Shown one piece after another: positions 1 to 11,012 of a stretch of DNA of 64,000 bases. This DNA is from Henckelia pumila (taxonomy: Eukaryota > Streptophyta > Magnoliopsida > Lamiales > Gesneriaceae): contig NW_027331831.1 of the NCBI RefSeq assembly GCF_033568475.1, positions 2,542,001-2,606,000 of the forward strand. Reading direction: 5' to 3'. Made by a program: the position numbers and the translations under genes. Numbering within the stretch: position 1 is the stretch's first letter; each line of letters opens with the position of its first letter. The notes under the pieces were generated by a model. That model was not told the origin of the DNA and made no database searches. It saw only the letters and a program-made list of their open reading frames with translations.

Positions 1-688
1 ATTGTAATGAAATAAAAAATAAAAAAATCTTTTAATTTTTTTTTTTAAAAAAAAAAGGAAAGAAAGAAACTAGGTCGCATGCATAGACTTCCATCATAAT
101 TCATCCAATTCGTGGATGAGAGCAATTCAGTTCTACGGGTCACAATTTACAATTCAGTTCAGTTATTTACAATTTACAAGACAATACCACGATAGGAAAA
201 AAATGAACCCAAACAAAAAAAAAGAAAAAGTACCTCTAAATTATTATTTTTTTTTGTCACTGGTAAAATATAGTAAATTTTGAATTGAGAATAAATTTAT
301 TAATATACTATTTGATAAAGTGTAAAGCAGTGTGATAATCATTGCTGCCACCAAAAAACGCTTTTAGCAGCAGGAGAATAATTACCTTTAAATTTTGTAT
401 ACTTTTTATTAACCATTAATGAAATAATCAAATGTAGACTTACCGAGAAGATTCAACAAATGAATGATATTATTGGTTTCTCTTAAATAGTTCTTAAATT
501 AATTTCTTGTAATTCATTATTAATAGAAAAAAAAATCTATTTTACAATAACTACACTAATGCATCGATATTTTTTTGAAAAATAAAATGTATCGATTTTT
601 AAAGTAACTAACTTAGTCATTTTTAGTTAGGAGATGGAATTAGATAAATTTTCACCTCCCATTGCATTATAAACAAAAAAAAAAATAT
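1..688. other. AT-rich intergenic DNA
   Basis: This stretch is AT-rich with many A and T homopolymers. I see no open reading frame of note, no splice-bounded exon and no recognisable repeat end. It is the host target into which the Tat element beginning at 694 inserted. Confidence 0.5.
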
Positions 689-693
689 CATCC
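689..693. repeat. Target site duplication, left copy (CATCC)
   Basis: The five bases CATCC directly precede the left LTR and recur at 11008-11012 directly after the right LTR. A 5-bp duplication is what Ty3/gypsy integrases make, so this fixes the outer ends of the element at 694 and 11007. Confidence 0.85.
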
Positions 694-1573
694 TGATATA
701 CCTCAATAAAGTGATCTTCTTGGATGAGCTAATTAGTCGCGCTAACAAAACTCCTCCAATAAATGATGATTTGTTGCTGACCTGAAACCACGAACAAGAG
801 TGTTAAAGGGGGGGCCGGAAGGTGTTCCGGCGTATCCCCTCCGACGCTCAAGTCAGATGCTAGGATAGCGAAATATAGAGAGTGGTGTGTGTACACGAGT
901 GAAAATTAGGATCCAAATAATGAAAGTGAACCTGGTATTTATAGGAGAGGACTCCGAATCTTACGCTTACCTTCCTTATCAGGAACCCGAGAATCCCGGG
1001 ATTGCAATCCCGAATATATGGGCGGATATCTCGTCTGAATCTAGCTTGACCGTGAAAATATCGACATGTACATTTTATCCGAGCTGACCTGTCATCACTA
1101 AGACTCTATATTGCTGCTCCCCCGGGGGTCATATAAAAAGGGGTGAGTTAGTTATTACTGAACTCCTGAACTCGCCTTAAACATTGATCCTAACATCTTA
1201 GCTAGCTCACCAAGGTTGTCGAACCCATTTACTAAGCTAACTCCCTACTAATATTGGGGCTGAGCTGAGCCCCAAGCTCCCGAGCTGAGCTCCCGACCCG
1301 AGCTGGAAATTATGGTGGGGGAGCTTGGCCGAGCTCCGAGCTCCGAGCTCCCGAGCTGATCTCCCGACCCGAGCTGGGAATTATGGTGGGGGAGCTTGGC
1401 CGATCTCCGAGCTCCCGAGCTGATCTCCCGAACCGAGCGGGAATTATTGTGGGGAGCTTGGCCGAGCTCCGAGCTCCCGAGCTAAGCTCCTGAACCGGTT
1501 CTGGTTGATTAGGGATGTTCCTTTTATATTAGGGTCATTGATGAGCTGAGGTGGTTTCCTCCTCCGGGTATCA
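694..1573 (-). repeat. 3' LTR of Tat element 1
   Basis: This 880-bp LTR begins TGATATACC and ends GGTATCA on the plus strand, so it is TG...CA bounded. It is nearly identical to 10126-11007. Within it, about 1255-1500 is a short internal array of GAGCT-rich units, each containing a GGGAATTATGGTGGGG-like core. Short differences from the other LTR are mostly single-base changes. Confidence 0.9.
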
Positions 1574-1590
1574 CAAGTCCCTCCCATAAA
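1574..1590 (-). other. Polypurine tract of Tat element 1
   Basis: Immediately inside the 3' LTR the minus strand reads a purine-rich run containing GGGAGGGACTTG. This is the expected position for the plus-strand primer of a minus-oriented element. The same sequence sits at 56093-56109 beside the LTR of the second Tat element. Confidence 0.75.
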
Positions 1591-1776
1591 AGTCGAATTG
1601 AGGTCAAAGACTCGAAATTCGTTTTTATTCTGAGATGACCCTAAAAGAATGCCGAGCTGAGATGCTCCGCCGAGCCCAGCTGTCACTCTGACAAGCACTA
1701 GGTGACGGTAACTTTTCCAAAGAATCTGAGCCGTACACCTGTCTAATTTCAACGGTTCGATTTAACCCGAGTTTTC

Positions 1777-1785
1777 TATAAATAG
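1777..1785 (+). promoter_or_regulatory. TATA box of the antisense gene (element 1)
   Basis: TATAAATAG lies 141 bp upstream of the antisense-gene start codon at 1918 and outside the LTR. Element 2 has a degenerate counterpart, TATTAATAG at 56303-56311, 151 bp before its start codon. The shared position suggests a dedicated plus-strand promoter; transcription is inferred, not shown. Confidence 0.5.
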
Positions 1786-1917
1786 CTCATTGCTGTGAAA
1801 ACTTCATTTTCACTTTCTTCACTTCCATAAATTCTCTCTCGAATTCCTTTTTCCAAGCTTCCTCGCTTTCTTACCTTTCTCCCAAGTTTCCGAGCTTCCT
1901 AAGTAAGTATTCCTTTC

Positions 1918-3949
1918 ATGGCCACTTCTTCCCGAGCTCACTCTGGAAGCTCAGACGAAGTATTCCGTAAGGTGGATCAATTTGATTCCCTCGCTCTTAC
2001 TCCCGTTGGAGAGCCTACAGGCCAGGACCCTACTCGCCCCTCGACCTCAGCTCAGGATGTTGACTCGGGCAATGACCCTGATGTCCCTGTGGCACCGTGG
2101 TTTGAGCTGTATCCTTCCGAGCTAGATGCTTTGGACGAGGACAAAATAATAGCTCTATCCCATGCTCCCAAGGAATATGAGTTCATTATTCCTGACCTTG
2201 ATGACCGAGCTAACAATCCCTCAGAGGGATATTACACCTTTTATGTAGATCAATTAGAAGCTGGTCTTAGGTTTCCCCTGCCCCTCATCTTCCAGCAACT
2301 CAGCCGTTATTATGAGCTTCACTTAGGGCAGTTCACCCCTAACTCCTTCCGAACCTTGTACAGCTTTATAGTTCTCTTCAGAACATTAGGCTTTGAAGTA
2401 ACTTTTTTTACTATCTGTAACTTTTTGCTCCCCAAACGCTCTGAGGAGGGCCCTTTTTACTTCTCTTGCCGACCTAATTGTAAATTTTTTAAGGGCTCTC
2501 CCAGTTCAAACAAAAACTAGAAAAACTCTTTCTTTTTTGTTCATCCCTCCGATGCCTGGGACATATGCTCAGCTTAGAGGGAAACTCTCCCCCTCCTGCC
2601 TGTTCCTGCCCCGGGCTTTCGACAGGGGGAGTTGTTTACTGGAGCCCTAAGGGCTATAGGGGGAAGGTGCTTCGATACTTCTGCCCTTCTGGCGGAAGAT
2701 CTGCTCTGTCACCATGGGCTCAGCTCGGCCGATGTCTCGGTCCGAGGAAATTTAGGTATGGCCCTTCCCCGCCCTTGCTCTTTTTTTTTTTTTTTTTTTT
2801 ACTGACCTCCTTTCTACTTGCTCAGAAAAAAGAGTCATGAATGCTGCAATGAAGAGGATGCTAGAGAAGAATAAGACACCAGCTCAGCCAAGGAGCAAGG
2901 CTGAAGCTACCTCGGGCAAATCCAAAGCTGCTTCGCCCCGCGCTGCTGCTGCCTCCGAGCCATCCTCTGCCCCTTCCAAAGGCTCTAAGAGGCGTGTTGT
3001 ATCCAGCCCCCACCCCAAAATAGTAGAGCTGGATTAGGGAAAATCTACCATTCCCGAGGTAGTGCCTCTTCGGCAGTTCAGGTCGGAGAAGCCTCAAACC
3101 TCTGTGGTCCGATGCCGCTCCAATTTCTTTGACATGCACCATGATGAGCTTTGGATAGTGGGGGTAGGTCCTACCCCAGCAGTAGGATCAGTCCTTCGGG
3201 ACATGCTTTCTCAAGCCGATGCTGACTTTGTGAAGAACCTTGGCTGGGCTGAGCTCCTACAGCGCTCCAACACCGCTTCCGCTGAGGTGATTTATACTCT
3301 ATTTACTTTAAGCTCGGCACTTTATACTCAGCTCAAAATGATCTCTGTCCTATGCCAGGCTGCCGCACTGAACGCCGAGGTGTCCCTCCGAGCTTCCATT
3401 GCTCGGAAGCAACTCATCAAGAACACCAGGAGTTTTGATACTCATCTTGCTGAGCTGAACCAAGAGCTTGAGGTTCTAAATCTGGCTCATAACAAGGAGG
3501 TGGCCACTCTCCAAGCTCAAATGGAGGAGATGCGGATGGGCTTCTAGGCCGACCGGCTGAAGCAGTTGAATGACCTCCGAGTCTCCGAGGTGCAGAAGGA
3601 AGCCTTGCAGGGTGAACTTAAAGGTTCCCAGGATCAGCTTTCTCAAGCCCTCCAAGAGCTAGATCTATCCCAAACCGAGCTGGCCAAGGGAGCTGAAGGC
3701 TTCAAAGAAGGCTTTCTAAAGTCGGACGAGTTCATGGATGAGGTTGCTGTCCAAGCCTATGGCTACTTATCGAAAGGGTTCGAGGGCTGTACCCAGCAGT
3801 TCAGGGCGGCAGGTTACCCTCCTGAAGGGGTTCCTATAGATTTTCTGGATTTGGATGGGTTTTCCCTCTCCCTCACCTCAGGAGAGCCAGTTAAGGAAGG
3901 TGAGGGCGAGGCTGAGCAGGGTGAAGGGGAGGGAGAGAATGAGCATTGA
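1918..3949 (+). pseudogene. Decayed antisense gene of Tat element 1 (gypsy-type 'putative transposase'-like protein)
   Basis: This is a broken copy of the three-exon gene that is intact at 56454-58504. Aligned to that copy, exon 1 is 1918-2755, intron 1 is 2756-2825 (GT...CAG, with a long T run), exon 2 is 2826-3086, intron 2 is 3087-3358 and exon 3 is 3359-3949. Splice sites and phases (1 and 0) match the other copy. Exon 2 as written contains a premature TAG; the exons carry four premature stops in all: TAG 2518-2520, TAG 2575-2577, TAG 3035-3037 and TAG 3545-3547. The N-terminal part resembles the plant domain annotated as putative gypsy-type transposon/transposase, the middle is basic and Ser/Pro/Ala-rich, and the C-terminal part is a coiled coil ending in a Glu/Gly-rich tail. 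The function of this family is unknown. Exon 2 is longer than given if the second donor used is the GAG-GTGATT at 3287, which is the one matching the intact copy; with that donor exon 2 is 2826-3286 and intron 2 is 3287-3358, and this is my preferred model. Confidence 0.75.
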
Positions 3950-4089
3950 TTTTTGTTATGAGGGATGTAAACATTTAACTTCTCGCTTTACTATGCAAAC
4001 TCATTTATTACATTGTTTCTCTTTTATTTATCTGAATTGACCTACAAATGGGAAATAAGAGCTGAGCTAAACTAACCCCCAAAGGTGTT

Positions 4090-5020
4090 AAGCTCAACTA
4101 ACACCCAAAAATGTTGAGCTGAGCTGAGCTCCTTGAATGAAGATAAGATTAACATTTAAAAATAAACTAACACCCGGAGGCGTTGAACTGAGCTGAGCTC
4201 CCTAAGGGGAGCAAAGTGCTTATTTAAAAATAAACGAACACCGGGAGACGTTGAACTGAGCTGAGCTCCTTAAGGGGAGCAAAGTACTTATTTAAAAATA
4301 AACCAACACCCGGAGGTGTTGAACTGAGCTGAGCTCCTTAAGGGGAGCAAAGTACTTATTTAAAAATAAACCAACACCCGGAGGTGTTGAACTGAGCTGA
4401 GCTCCTTAAGGGGAGCAAAGTACTTATTTAAAAACAAACCAACACCCGGAAGTGTTGAACTGAGCTGAGCTCCCTAAGGGGAGCAAAGTACTTATTTAAA
4501 AATAAACCAACACCCGAAAATGTTGAACTGAGCTGAGCTCCCTAAGGGGAGCCAAGTACTTATTTAAAAACAAACCAACACCCGGAAGTGTTGAACTGAG
4601 CTGAGCTCCCTAAGGGGAGCAAAGTACTTATTTAAAAATAAACCAACACCCGAAGGTGTTGAACTGAGCTGAGCTCCCTAAGGGGAGCAAAGTAGTTATT
4701 TAAAAATAAACCAACACCCGGAGGTGTTGAACTGAGCTGAGCTCCGTAAGGGGAGCAAAGTACTTATTTAAAAATAAACCAACACCCGGAGGTGTTGAAC
4801 TGAGCTGAGCTCCCTAAGGGGAGCAAAGTACTTATTTAAAAATAAACCAACACCCGAAAGTGTTGAACTGAGCTGAGCTCCCTAAGGGGAGCAAAGTACT
4901 TATTTAAAAATAAACCAACACCCGGAGGTGTTGAACTGAGCTGAGCTCTCTCAGGGGAGCAAAGTACTTATTTAAAAATAAACCAACACCCGGAGGCATT
5001 GGACTAAGCTGAGCTTCAGG
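4090..5020. repeat. ~68-bp minisatellite array, element 1 (about 13 copies)
   Basis: A tandem array with a unit of about 68 bp. Each unit has an A-rich AAATAAACCAACACCCGG part, a GAACTGAGCTGAGCTCC part and a GGGGAGCAAAGTACTT part. The early units are the most diverged and the later ones nearly identical. It lies between the 3' end of the antisense gene and the 3' end of pol, the hypervariable 3' region in which plant Tat elements are known to carry tandem repeats. Confidence 0.9.
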
Positions 5021-5309
5021 AGCCGAGCTGAGCTCCCAGAGCCGAGATGAGTTGCCGTAGCCAAACTTCCGATCTGACCTGGCATATGTTCTCAGATCGC
5101 CTAAATGGGCTCCCGAGCTCCCGAGCTCCCAAACCAAATTGCCCTGACTCCCAGCTCATCTAAATGAGAGCAATGTGAAGTGACTCCTCATAATTACCAA
5201 GTGTGTGTTTAATTAACCTGCTAACACTATTTGTACTTGAGTATCTAAAATGGGCTAAGGGCTGAAATCAAAGTGCTGTAACTGAGCTAAGCCCAAAAAT
5301 CAGGGTCGA

Positions 5310-5705
5310 GGTGACGTGACTAAGGTAGGGAGCTGAACCAAAGTCGGGCCTAAGAGGCGTGACTAAGATAGTAAGCTGAGCCAAAGTCAGGGGCCTAAGA
5401 GGCGTGACTAAGGCGATGAGCTGAACCAAAGTCAGGGGCCTAAGAGGCGTGATTAAGGCGATGAGCTGAGCCAAAGTCAGGGACCTAAGAGGCGTGACTA
5501 AGGCGATGAGCTGAACCAAAGTCAGGGGCCTAAGAGGCATGACTAAGGGGATGAGCTGAGCCAAAGTCAGGGGCCTAAGAGGCATGACTAAGGCGATGAG
5601 CTGAACCAAAGTCAGGGGCCTAAGAGGCGTGACTAAGGTGATGAGCTGAACCAAAGTCAGGAGCCTAAGAGGCGTGACTAAGGTGATGAGCTGAGTCACA
5701 TTTAC
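5310..5705. repeat. 45-bp minisatellite array, element 1 (about 9 copies)
   Basis: A tandem array with an exact 45-bp period, visible as GATGAGCTGAACC-type segments spaced 45 bp apart from about 5325 to 5685. All copies are of the CCTAAGAGGC variant. The 45-bp period leaves one minus-strand frame open, giving a 155-codon repetitive ORF (a 15-residue unit). I regard this ORF as a by-product of the period. The same array has about 28 copies in element 2. Confidence 0.9.
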
Positions 5706-5796
5706 ATCAATATTTCCGAAAAAGTAACTGCTCATAGATAAAAATAGAATGTAACTTGCATGAATTACAACTTAAAGGAAAATTGTACTTGCAACA

Positions 5797-8700
5797 TTAA
5801 AAATAATATTTTCGTAAATTGTAAGCGCTCCAAGGCCTCTTCATCATCTTTCCCTTTAAATCTTCCAGGTAGTAAGCATCCGAACTGAGCCTCATCACCA
5901 CCTTGTACGGTCCTTCCCACTTAGGGTCGAGCTTCCCTACAGCCACCTCCTGAACTCTCCTGAGCACCAAATCTCCTACCTAAAAACCCTTCCTGCGCAC
6001 CCGACGATTATAGGACCGAGCTATCCTGTTCTTGTATGCCTCCATTCTGATAGCAGTAGCTTCTCTCTTTTCATACAAAAAGTCTAGGTCTTCCATTCTC
6101 CTTTCTCCATTTTTCTCATCATAGAAAATGATCCGAGCCGACTCTTCTCCAATTTCTGCTGGCAGGACGGCCTCATTTCCGTACACCATACTAAATGGAG
6201 TCTCTCCAGTCCCAATTTTTGGTGTGATACGATATGACCATAACACACTAGGAAGCTTTTCCACCCAATTTTCCTGGGTTTTTCCTAAGCGCGTCTTCAA
6301 GCTTTGCACCAAAGACCTATTAGTCACCTCCACCTGACCATTACTCTGAGGATAATGGACAGATGTGAAGTGTTGCTGAATTTTCATTTCTTTACACCAA
6401 GCTTGCACTCGAGCCCCTTGAAACTGTCTCCCATTATCAGAAATAAGCTTCATGGGTACTCCAAATCTGCATACTATATTCTTCCATAGAAATTTCAGCA
6501 CTTCCCCTTCAGTAATTCGAGCCAAGGCCTCCGCCTCCACCCACTTAGAGAAGTAATCAATAGCGACCAACAAGAATTTCTTCTGAGCTGGAGCTGGAGG
6601 AAAAGGACCCACAATATCCATTCCCCACTGATCGAAAGGACATGCTGCCATAATTCCTTTCTTTAACGCTGTTGGCTGATGCTGAAGTCTGCTATGTCGC
6701 TGACAACTGTCACAAGAAGTCACCAAAGCTATGGCACCTTTTAAAATAGTAGGCCAAAAATATCCTGCTAAGAGAACCTTACGGGATAGAGAATAAGACC
6801 CCAAGTGATTGCCACAACACCCCTCGTGTATCTCTTTCAGGACATAATGAGCTTCCTTAGGGCCTAAACACTTGAGAAGAGGTCCAGAAAATGACCTCTT
6901 ATAAAGAACTCCCTCCACCACCACAAAGCGGAGACTCCTCTGCTTCAACCGATATGCTTTCTTTGGATCTTTTGGTAACTCGCCCTTCTCCATGTATTCC
7001 AAGAGCTCTCTTCTCCAGTCACTCTCTTCCTGAGCTAATGGTGTGAGCTCAGTAGAAGGTGTTAATTCCACTTGCACGACTACGTCTCTGTTCTTCCAGT
7101 TATGAAGTGAGCTAGCCATCTTGGCAAGATAATCTGCTTTTTCATTGCTCTCTCTTGGAATTTGTTCAAACATTACCTCATCAAAGAGACCCCGAGCTTC
7201 CTCTATCGCCCTCATGTATTCCTTCAACTTCTCATTTTTCACTTCATACGTTCCATTAACCTGCTGAGCTACTAACTGTGAATCAGAGTAGAGATGCACC
7301 CGAGCTGCCCCAGCTTGCTTAGCTACTCGGAGGCCGAATAACACAGCCTCATACTCTGCCTCGTTATTAGAAGCTCGAAAATCCAACCTAACTGCCAATC
7401 TGATCTCATCTCCACGAGGAGAGATCAAAAACACCCCCACTCCACATCCTTCATTATTAGAAGAGCCATCAACATATACTTTCCACAAATCTTCTGCTTC
7501 CACATGTCTCGTTTTGGCCAGAAAATCTGCCAACGCCTGAGCCTTAATGGCTGACCTTGGTTCATACTGGATTTCATACTCACTGAGCTCCGTAGTCCAT
7601 TTCACCAATCTTCCCGAAATATCAACTCGAGTCAATATCCTCCCAATAGGGCTGTTGGTCAGTACCACAATAGGATGTGATAGAAAGTAAGATCTGAGCT
7701 TCCTTGTTGTCATAACCAAGGCCAACGCCAGCTTTTCCACCTCCGAATACCGGAGTTCTGCACCCTTAAGGGCATGTGAAAAGAAATAGATAGGGTGTTG
7801 AGCTGCTCCCTCCTACCTAATAAGTACTGAGCTGACTGCCCCTTCCAAAGCTGATAAATAGATGTACAATGGTTCACCAAGAATTGCCTTAGCCAACACA
7901 GGGAGTTCAGCTAAATAGCTTTTTAGGTCATCAAATGCCTTCCCGCATTCATCATCCCATTCAAATTTCTTGGCTTTAAGAAGCACTTTGAAGAAAGGTA
8001 GACTTCTATGAGCTGATCTTGATATAAATCGAAACAAGGCTGCTATCCTTCCTGCCAACCTCTGAACTTCTTGCAGATTACGAGGAGCAGACATGGATCG
8101 GATAGCCTGCACCTTCTCAGGATTGGGCTCTATCCCCCTCTCAGTAACCATGTACCCCAAAAACTTACCTCCCCTAACTCCAAATACACACTTCTCCGGA
8201 TTAAGTTTCACCTGATAAGCTCTTAAAGTTGAGAAAGTCTCCTCAAGGTCGGCCAACAATCTCACATCATCCTGAGACTTCACCAGAATATCATCCACAT
8301 AAACTTCCACATTTCTGCCAATTTGGGAGGCGAACACTCTGTCCATGAGCCTTTGATAAGTGGCCCCTGCATTCTTCAAACCAAAAGACATCACTCTGTA
8401 ACAAAAAGTTCCATGAGAGGTAGTAAAACTTACTTTGTCCTAATCTTCCTCCGCCAAAGGAATTTGGTGATACCCTTGATATGCATCCATGAAGCATAAG
8501 TACTGATGACCTATCGTAGAGTCAACCAAGTGATCGATTCGAGGCAGTGGATAACAATCTTTGGGGCATGCCTTATTCAAGTCTCTGAAATCGACACACA
8601 TCCTCCACTTGCCTGAGCTCTTAGGGACCAAGACCACATTTGATAACCAAGTAGGGAACTGCACTTCCCTAATGTGTCCTGCCTCAAGGAGCTCATCCAC

Positions 8701-9163
8701 TTTTTTTTTTAATAACCTTATCCTTTTCTGGTCCAAAGTGTCTCTTTTTCTGTTTTATCGGCCTCACTCCCGCAAGAGTGTTGAGTCGATGAACCATAAT
8801 TTCCGCACTAACCCCTTTGAGCTCTGACACAGACCAAGCAAAAACATCCTTGTTCTTCTTCAAGCAGTCAACCAATCTTTGCTTCACTGATGGGACGAGA
8901 TCAGCAACTAATTTAACAATCTGAGCCCCCGGGCTTAATTCCACCTTCTCATTACCTTCTTCAGACATCAGAAGCACCTTCTGACCAAACACCCTCGATG
9001 TCCGACCTACTGAAACCATTCCTACTTCCCTCCTCTTCTTCTTTGCATCAATCTTCACTTCATTCACATAACACAGCCGAGCTGCCTTCTGATCACCCCG
9101 AACAACCCCCACTTCTCTTCCACTTGGGAACTTCAACTTCTGATGATAGGTGGATGTCACGGC
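5797..9163 (-). pseudogene. Tat element 1 pol: reverse transcriptase, RNase H, second RNase H, integrase
   Basis: Minus-strand remnant of the pol polyprotein. The RT active site YVDD is encoded at 8290-8301. Downstream are the first RNase H, a second (archaeal-like) RNase H beginning YVDGSSN, a zinc-binding HHCC region, and an integrase core with acidic residues in MDIVGPF, ISDNGRQF and NGQVEVTN. The C terminus carries the conserved PWSAYNLRKYY-type ending, with the stop at 5797-5799. Lesions are a TGA at the protease/RT border (9164-9166), a frameshift in a T run near 8700-8711, and TAG codons at 8440-8442, 7813-7815 and 5980-5982. Most stops look like C-to-T changes at CAG, CGA or TGG codons, as expected from decay of methylated DNA. 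Confidence 0.9.
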
Positions 9164-10085
9164 TCAGAAATCACTCAGGGAAGGGCGCCCCAATATTCCA
9201 TTGAAAGAGGACGGTGCATCCACCACGGTGAAGCAAGTCATTTTGGTTACTCTCTGCTCTCCATTTCCAAGAGATAATGGGAGCACTATTTGTCCCAACG
9301 ATTGCAAAGCATGACCCGTGAACCCATACAACTCTGTGGTGATTGGGTCCAACTCAAATCCTTCCAACTTCATTTGATCAAGGGTTTCTTTGAAGATAAT
9401 GTTTACTGAGCTACCAGTATCAACAAAGATGTGAGCCACATCATAATTGGCTATGGTCAAGGTGACCAATAAGGGATCATTATGAGGTACCACCACATCT
9501 TTTAAATCTTCCATTCCAAAACTAATGTTCGGATCAGCAGGACAGCTAAGCTGAGAATTTACCTCAAAATTTTCCAATATGCGCCCGTGAGCTTTGCGAG
9601 CCCTTCCTGAATCCCCATCTGTAGTGCCTCCTGAAATCATATTGATCATGCCCCTATGAGGGTGATTTGCAATTTGCTCAACCCTATCTTCCTGACCATT
9701 TCGTGAAGCTCTTCTTTGATGATCAGGTTGGTTTCCCGTTACTTCATTTCCCTGATCCCTCCATTGAGGAGCTCGGCCTTGGCGAGGAGGATTTGCCCTC
9801 CGAGTCAGCTCAGCCCTGAGTCGAGCATCCTCAGAAATAATTCTCTGCACCTCCTCGCCTAGCCTCTGGCAGTCATTAGTGATATGTCCATACTCCTGAT
9901 GAAAGTCGCAAAACTTGTCGGATGGCGGTAACCGCGGGCCTTTCTCAGCATTTCGAGGCCTCACAAGCGCTCGCCTATGGCTGTTTGCACCGTTTGAGTG
10001 ATGAACTGGCTGAGATGATCTACAGTTATGTCCGCCACATTTCCTCCTCCCCTCCCCTCCCTCTTCCTCTTCCTCTTCCCGCCAT
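9164..10085 (-). pseudogene. Tat element 1 gag (internally deleted) and protease
   Basis: The minus strand starts with ATG at 10083-10085 and a Gly/Arg-rich leader. After a frame slip near 10040 it reads a Gag N terminus (VDHLSQFITQTVQTAIGERL). Near 9962 it jumps to a Gag C terminus containing a CX2HX4HX4C-type knuckle (CDFHQEYGHITNDC). The central Gag domain is missing: fewer than 50 codons separate the start from the knuckle, where several hundred are normal. The retropepsin follows, with its catalytic DTGSS encoded around 9413-9421. The frame ends at a TGA (9164-9166) that probably replaced an Arg codon. Confidence 0.85.
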
Positions 10086-10105
10086 ATCTACGTCTTAGCT
10101 TAAAT

Positions 10106-10123
10106 TTCCCACAGACGGCGCCA
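10106..10123 (-). other. Primer binding site of Tat element 1
   Basis: On the minus strand TGGCGCCGTCTGTGGGAA begins two bases after the LTR end. The TGGCGCC start and position fit a plant Ty3 PBS. I do not assign the tRNA with certainty. A remnant of this junction (CCAAT next to TGATATACC) is found at 55204-55210. Confidence 0.8.
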
Positions 10124-10125
10124 AT

Positions 10126-11007
10126 TGATATACCTCAATAAAGTGGTCTTCTTGGATGAGCTAATTAGCCGCGCTAACAAAACTCCTCCAATAAATGATG
10201 ACCTGTTGCTGACCTGAAACCATGAACAAGAGTATTAAAGGGGGGGGCCGGAAGGTGTTTCGGCGTATCCCCTCCGACGCTCAAGTCAGATGCTAGGATA
10301 GCGAAATATAGAGAGTGGTGTATGTACACGAGTGAAAATTAGGATCCAAATAATGAAAGTGAACCTGGTATTTATAGGAGAAGAGTCCGAATCTTACGCT
10401 TACCTTCCTTATCAGGAACTCGAGAATCCCGGGATTGCAATCCCGAATATATAGGCGGATATCTCGTCTGAATCTAGCTTGACCGTGAAAATATCGACAT
10501 GTACATTTTATCCGAGCTGACCTGTCATCACTAAGACTCTATATTGCTGCTCCCCCGGGGGTCATATAAAAAGGGGTGAGTGAGTTATTACTGAACTCCT
10601 GAACTCGCCCTAAACATTGATCCTAACATCTTAGCTAGCTCACCAAGGTTGTCGAACCCATTTACTAAGCTAACTCCCTACTAATATTGGGGCTGAGCTG
10701 AGCCCCAAGCTCCCGAGCTAAGCTCCCGACCCGAGCTGGAAATTATGGTGGGGGAGCTTGGCCGAGCTCCGAGCTCCGAGCTCCCGAGCTGATCTCCCGA
10801 CCCGAGCTGGGAATTATGGTGGGGGAGCTTGGCCGAGCTCCGAGCTCCCGAGCTGATCTCCCGACCCGAGCTGGGAATTATTGTGGGGAGATTGGCCGAG
10901 CTCCGAGCTCCCGAGCTGAGCTCCTGAACCGGTTCTGGTTGATTAGGGATGTTCCTTTTATATTAGGGTCATAGATGAGCTGAGGTGGTTTTCTCCTCCG
11001 GGTATCA
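10126..11007 (-). repeat. 5' LTR of Tat element 1
   Basis: An 882-bp LTR, TG...CA bounded, closely matching 694-1573. It carries the same GAGCT-rich internal repeats (about 10690-10925). On the minus strand it precedes the PBS and is therefore the 5' LTR. Confidence 0.9.
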
Positions 11008-11012
11008 CATCC
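11008..11012. repeat. Target site duplication, right copy (CATCC)
   Basis: CATCC after the right LTR matches 689-693. Confidence 0.85.

Larger units (their letters stand above)
694..11007 (-). mobile_element. Ty3/gypsy Tat-lineage LTR retrotransposon, element 1
   Basis: A full-length but non-functional retrotransposon read on the minus strand. From its 5' end (right) it has an LTR (10126-11007), a PBS (10106-10123), a gag start, a large gag deletion, protease, reverse transcriptase, RNase H, a second RNase H and integrase ending at 5797. Two tandem-repeat blocks, an antisense gene (1918-3949, +), a PPT and the 3' LTR (694-1573) follow. The extra RNase H between the first RNase H and integrase, and an extra antisense ORF in the 3' part, are known traits of the plant Tat clade. 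Flanking CATCC duplications support a single intact insertion. Several in-frame stops and frameshifts make it non-autonomous. Confidence 0.9.

Noticed and set aside
5268..5735. 155-codon minus-strand ORF
   Set aside because: Same repeat artefact as in element 2, with fewer units.
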